Made by a program: the position numbers and the translations under genes
From: RGIG4708 sp045633845
GTDB taxonomy: Bacteria; Bacillota; Clostridia; UMGS1810
Assembly: GCA_045633845.1 (NCBI GenBank)
Contig: JAZQZC010000021.1
Coordinates: 1-54,301 of the forward strand
Direction: 5' to 3'
Length of the DNA stretch: 54,301 nucleotides
Shown here: positions 51,380 to 54,301 of the stretch, piece after piece
Layout: each line of letters opens with the position of its first letter
How positions within the stretch are numbered: position 1 is the first letter of the stretch
Notes under the pieces: model-generated
The model's input: only the letters and a program-made list of their open reading frames with translations
The model's database searches: none
Told to the model about the DNA's origin: nothing

Positions 51380-52328
51380 GAATAACCTCCCGGCATTTTA
51401 TAAACATTGCCTGCCAGGACATAGCGCTGCTCTGGCTTGCACCAATCTCTGTACGTGCTTTTGTAATAACGTCTGCAACCTGAGCGCACTTTTTTGCACT
51501 GACCAATGCACAAAATGCTTTTATATCGTTGATTTTATCTTGGTTGACGATAAGGTCATCAACACTGTTTTTTGTGAGCAGACAATCGCGCACAAACATC
51601 AGCATAAGGTCGTAAATGGCGGCAGTCTGCCCATTGCCCGCTCCAAAATAACTTTCAAATTGATACATTGCATATCCGTCTGCATTGCACAGGCACATAA
51701 CCATCTGCACCGATGCATCCCGCAGCTTTGCAAATTGTTCGTCACTGCAAAGCTCAAGCAGCCTTCCCGGGTTGCCTCCGCAATAGCGATACATAAACTC
51801 GTCACAGCCGGGCGCAATCTGCCGTAGGGCGGCATTGCCAAGGGGCGGAATTTCTATTTTTGTAACTCTCGAAAGTATTGTTGAAAGTATAGTGTTTATA
51901 CTGTCACACAGCAAAAAAAACACAACATAACCAGGAGGCTCTTCAATCACCTTGAGCAAAGCATTCTGAGCCTCTTGGGTCATCAAGTGTGCATTTTGTA
52001 TAACAACTATCTTTTTTTCGGAGATAATAGGCTTTGTAAACACCTCTGCAGTGACATGGCGCACATCGTCTACACCTATTGAGAGCTTGTCGTTGTTTGA
52101 TATATACATGATGTCGGGGTTGGCTCCCGACTCCACCGTGGCGCAGCCGTTGCAAACGCCGCATGCGGAGTGCGATTTGCACATTATTATACTAAGCAAA
52201 TAGTTGCATACGGTCTTTTTGCCCATTCCCTTGTCGCCGCATATTAAATATGCGTGCCCAAGGCGACCGTTTTGTATCTGCGTTTTAAAAAAACTTACAA
52301 CGCCATCCTGACCTGTAGGGAATTTCAT
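51372..52328 (-). CDS. holB: DNA polymerase III delta' subunit
   Basis: 318 aa AAA+ clamp-loader subunit. P-loop GDKGMGKKT near the N-terminus, zinc-binding Cys cluster (CKSHSACGVCNGC), and the IEEPPGYVVFFLLCDS sensor region. It forms the clamp loader with DnaX and HolA. 3 nt after darA, overlapping yaaT. Confidence 0.94.
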   Translation of the reverse strand: MKFPTGQDGVVSFFKTQIQNGRLGHAYLICGDKGMGKKTVCNYLLSIIMCKSHSACGVCNGCATVESGANPDIMYISNNDKLSIGVDDVRHVTAEVFTKPIISEKKIVVIQNAHLMTQEAQNALLKVIEEPPGYVVFFLLCDSINTILSTILSRVTKIEIPPLGNAALRQIAPGCDEFMYRYCGGNPGRLLELCSDEQFAKLRDASVQMVMCLCNADGYAMYQFESYFGAGNGQTAAIYDLMLMFVRDCLLTKNSVDDLIVNQDKINDIKAFCALVSAKKCAQVADVITKARTEIGASQSSAMSWQAMFIKCREVIHD

Positions 52329-52331
52329 ACA

Positions 52332-52658
52332 TCAAACCTTTTCAAATCTGTCTACATCAAGCACAAATATTGTTGCACCGCCAACTTCAACCTCAATGGG
52401 GTACGGACTGAAAGATGCTGATGCGCCAATCGGAATAGGCGAAGCAGTAATCTGTTTGCGGCGTTTGCTTTTGCTTGATATAATATCAATAACCTCCTGA
52501 ACCTTTTCGTCCTCGGTACCAATAATAAATGTTACATTTCCCGATTTGAGAAAGCCGCCTGTTGTAGCAAGCTTTGTAACGCTGAATTTGTTTTTGTTGA
52601 GTTCGGAAAGTACGTTGTTACCATCTTCATCATTAACAATAGCCATTACCAATTTCAT
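52332..52658 (-). CDS. darA: Cyclic-di-AMP receptor DarA (YaaQ, PII-like)
   Basis: 108 aa from the ATG at 52658; a GTG at 52667 is almost on top of AAAGGAG, so the later start is preferred. PII-like fold with the DarA signature TTGGFLKSGNVTFIIG and the C-terminal GGATIFVLDVDRFEKV. It binds c-di-AMP and reports on potassium and osmotic state. First gene of the block; tmk, often upstream, is not in the window before the SLH gene. Confidence 0.95.
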   Translation of the reverse strand: MKLVMAIVNDEDGNNVLSELNKNKFSVTKLATTGGFLKSGNVTFIIGTEDEKVQEVIDIISSKSKRRKQITASPIPIGASASFSPYPIEVEVGGATIFVLDVDRFEKV

Positions 52659-52719
52659 AATATCCACGCTCCTTTGAAAGTTAGCTCGAGTCCTGTCACA
52701 CTAAGATGTCTTTACATAC

Positions 52720-52748
52720 ATTATATAATAAAGCCGTTCCAAAATCAA
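52720..52748 (-). promoter_or_regulatory. SigmaA promoter of darA-holB-yaaT block
   Basis: Minus strand TTGATT (52748-52743), 17-nt spacer, TATAAT (52725-52720). Confidence 0.78.
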
Positions 52749-52810
52749 GAGTATTTTATCAACTGTAAAATTATTCACAAATTCTGCTGATTTGTTTTGG
52801 ACTTTTGTCA

Positions 52811-52906
52811 GGGACGGTCCTTTTTTGTCAATTGGGGACGGTCCTTTTTTGTCAATTGGGGACGGTCCTTTTTTGTCAATTGGGGACGGTCCTTTTTTGT
52901 CAACTT
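52811..52906 (+). repeat. Tandem array, 4 copies of a 24-bp unit
   Basis: Four exact 24-bp periods (GGACGGTCC at 52812, 52836, 52860, 52884). The unit contains GGAC-G-GTCC and TTTTTTGTCA. The motif GGGACGGTYCTTTTTTGTCA resembles REP-like sequences found near IS200-like (REP-associated) transposase genes in clostridia; no such gene is in the window. Confidence 0.92.
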
Positions 52907-52912
52907 TCAAAA

Positions 52913-52960
52913 GTGACAAACGAGGACGCACGTGCAAGCACGAACATCCCCATTTGTCAC
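52913..52960. repeat. Nested inverted repeat next to the 24-bp array
   Basis: GTGACAAA (52913-52920) pairs with TTTGTCAC (52953-52960) and encloses CGTGC/GCACG (52931-52935/52938-52942). The TGACA core is shared with the array, so it is probably part of the same element. Confidence 0.65.
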
Positions 52961-53019
52961 ATTTTTTGTACACTTTTTTACAATTTGGTGACAAACTGTT
53001 GTATTTCAATAAATTTCTA

Positions 53020-53048
53020 TTGACGAAAATATTATTTGATGTTACCAT
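53020..53048 (+). promoter_or_regulatory. Possible promoter of the SLH protein gene
   Basis: TTGACG (53020-53025), 17-nt spacer, TACCAT (53043-53048). Confidence 0.5.
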
Positions 53049-53132
53049 ATACGTATGTAAGTGGCTCAATTTGCTTGTATATGTTGCTTTTGTACAAGCA
53101 GCTAAAAACTTATGAAAATGGAGGAATACAAA

Positions 53133-54301
53133 ATGAAATCATTTAAAAGAATTACATCGTTGATTATTGCTCTAACAATGATTGCAGCAATGTTTACAAA
53201 CGTTGCATTTGCTCAAGGCATTACATTTTCGGATGTTGCGCAGGACAATGCACATTATCAGGCAATCTATAACCTTGTAAACAGAGGTGTTCTTAATGGC
53301 TATGAAGATGGCACTTTCAAGCCTGACAATACAATAACAAGAGCAGAATTTGCAAAGGTTATTATGGTTAGTGAGCTTGGTGATGCAAACATTTCGGCAT
53401 CATTGGTTGCAAACTTCAGTGACACAAATGGTCACTGGGCAAGCAGATACATAGCAGCAGCAGTTAATGCAGGTATTATCAATGGTTATCCCGAAGGCAC
53501 ATTTAAGCCTGACAACACAGTTACATATGCCGAAGCTGTAAAAATGGTAGTTTGTGCGCTCGGTTACGGCCCTGTAATTGATACAACACTTAACCCATGG
53601 TACTCAGGCTACATCAAGCAGGCAAGCTCAATAGGCGCCACCAAAAATGCAGTTGCAGTTGCAGATAACGGCGCATCAAGAGGTATAGTTGCACAGCTTA
53701 TCGACAATATGGACGATTGCCAGCGCCTTGTTCAGACAGGCACAGATGCTTCCGGCAACCCTATATTTACCCCGTCAGACGGCAAAGACAATATGTTCTC
53801 TGATGACGAAATTACCGAGGGTTACGGAGTACTTGTAGGTGTGTATGAAAATTCTCTTATCGGTACAGACAGCACTCTTACAAAATCACAAATTCAGATT
53901 GACAGTCAGGTTTATCTTCTTGACGACGGTGTTGATTACACCTCGCTTGAAAGATATATCGGTTACAACGTGGACTACAAAATCCGCAAAACAACAGGTA
54001 ACAGATTTTATGTGTCTAACATAGTTGCAAACAATGGCACAAAGGTTGTTACTCTTGATGCCGACTACATAGACGGCTATTCAAACAATACCCTTTCGTA
54101 CTATGTTGATGATGAATTTTATGATACCAAAGATTACAAAATTGACGATAACCTTTATGTAATTTACAATGGTTACGGCGTTCCTGCATCATATATCACT
54201 TCTTCATTCAAATCAGAAATTTTTGACATAGACGCAGGCAGTGTTACACTTTACAACAACGACGGCGACAGCGCAATGGACGTTGCTATTGTTGAAAAGT
54301 A
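53133..54301 (+). CDS. S-layer homology (SLH) domain surface protein, 5' part
   Basis: 389 codons, open to the window end. ATG at 53133 with GGAGG 8 nt upstream. Signal peptide (1-28, cut after NVAFA), then three SLH-type repeats: residues 30-75 (TFSDVAQDNAHYQAIYNLVN, then LNGYEDGTFKPDNTITRAEF), 90-145 (NFSDTNGHWA, then INGYPEGTFKPDNTVTYAEA), and a third, degenerate one (about 150-185). After this comes a beta-rich region with no recognised motif. SLH domains attach proteins to pyruvylated cell-wall polymers. The export product and full size cannot be judged from the fragment. Confidence 0.93.
   Translation, partial: MKSFKRITSLIIALTMIAAMFTNVAFAQGITFSDVAQDNAHYQAIYNLVNRGVLNGYEDGTFKPDNTITRAEFAKVIMVSELGDANISASLVANFSDTNGHWASRYIAAAVNAGIINGYPEGTFKPDNTVTYAEAVKMVVCALGYGPVIDTTLNPWYSGYIKQASSIGATKNAVAVADNGASRGIVAQLIDNMDDCQRLVQTGTDASGNPIFTPSDGKDNMFSDDEITEGYGVLVGVYENSLIGTDSTLTKSQIQIDSQVYLLDDGVDYTSLERYIGYNVDYKIRKTTGNRFYVSNIVANNGTKVVTLDADYIDGYSNNTLSYYVDDEFYDTKDYKIDDNLYVIYNGYGVPASYITSSFKSEIFDIDAGSVTLYNNDGDSAMDVAIVEK

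Noticed and set aside
52771..52779. TTATTCACA, a DnaA-box-like 9-mer
   Set aside because: A single site without others nearby, between darA and the SLH gene; not an origin.
52811..52906. CRISPR-like array
   Set aside because: Units are directly adjacent without unique spacers, and no cas genes are nearby.
52701..53069. Minus-strand ORF with repeated KKGPSPID peptide
   Set aside because: It is a translation of the 24-bp non-coding array (24 is a multiple of 3), with no ribosome binding site and unrelated flanks.

Overview
The window is a stretch of a low-GC, spore-forming Firmicutes chromosome, most likely class Clostridia (an Oscillospirales-like gut lineage is a guess). The grounds are strong AGGAGG ribosome binding sites, SpoIVB, BofA and Spo0A homologues, a GlgC/GlgD-type glycogen operon, a DarA-YaaT-HolB block, and the rpmH-rnpA-yidD-yidC-jag-mnmE-mnmG-rsmG-noc-parA-parB order typical of the origin flank. 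No tRNA, rRNA, CRISPR array, transposase or complete prophage was seen.

Layout. 1-1.2 kb: a dispersed structured repeat, then a small AT-rich module of a barnase-type RNase carrying a remnant of a phage MuF/minor-head zinc motif, followed by its barstar inhibitor. 1.3-4.7 kb: an LTA-synthase-like enzyme and malQ. 4.7-14 kb (+): the origin-flank cluster, in which malQ stands where dnaA is usually found. Two parS-like sites form the arms of the noc terminator. 14-20 kb: a membrane coiled-coil protein, serS, spo0A (-), recR, greA, lysS and an 85-bp direct repeat. 20.3-30.3 kb (-): the glycogen operon glgB-glgC-glgD-glgA-glgP-GH13. 30.4-35.5 kb: polysaccharide deacetylase, spoIVB, a DMT transporter, purC and bofA. 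35.8-42 kb (+): a PucR/CdaR-type regulator, ftsE, ftsX, an M23 hydrolase, an S41 protease and a ROK regulator. 42-43.2 kb: rpsF-ssb-rpsR. 43.3-47.4 kb: an anchored orphan protein, a LysM-M14 peptidase (-) and a Na/Pi transporter. 47.5-52.7 kb (-): darA-holB-yaaT-ferredoxin-trmN6-rsmI-membrane protein. 52.8-54.3 kb: a 4x24-bp array and the start of an SLH-domain surface protein.

How the parts fit. The origin cluster handles ribosome and tRNA maturation, membrane protein insertion and chromosome segregation. The glg operon is a complete make-and-break glycogen pathway, with malQ nearby. SpoIVB, BofA and a CtpB-like protease lie within 9 kb and are the families that control pro-sigmaK processing in Bacillus. 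FtsEX with an adjacent coiled-coil M23 hydrolase is a classic division-hydrolase module.

Most striking points: Spo0A has Asn where the phosphoacceptor Asp should be, with an intact DNA-binding domain; the compact MuF-remnant/barnase-barstar pair; the double parS/terminator palindrome; sigmaE-like promoter motifs upstream of bofA; and at least five different families of structured intergenic repeats.
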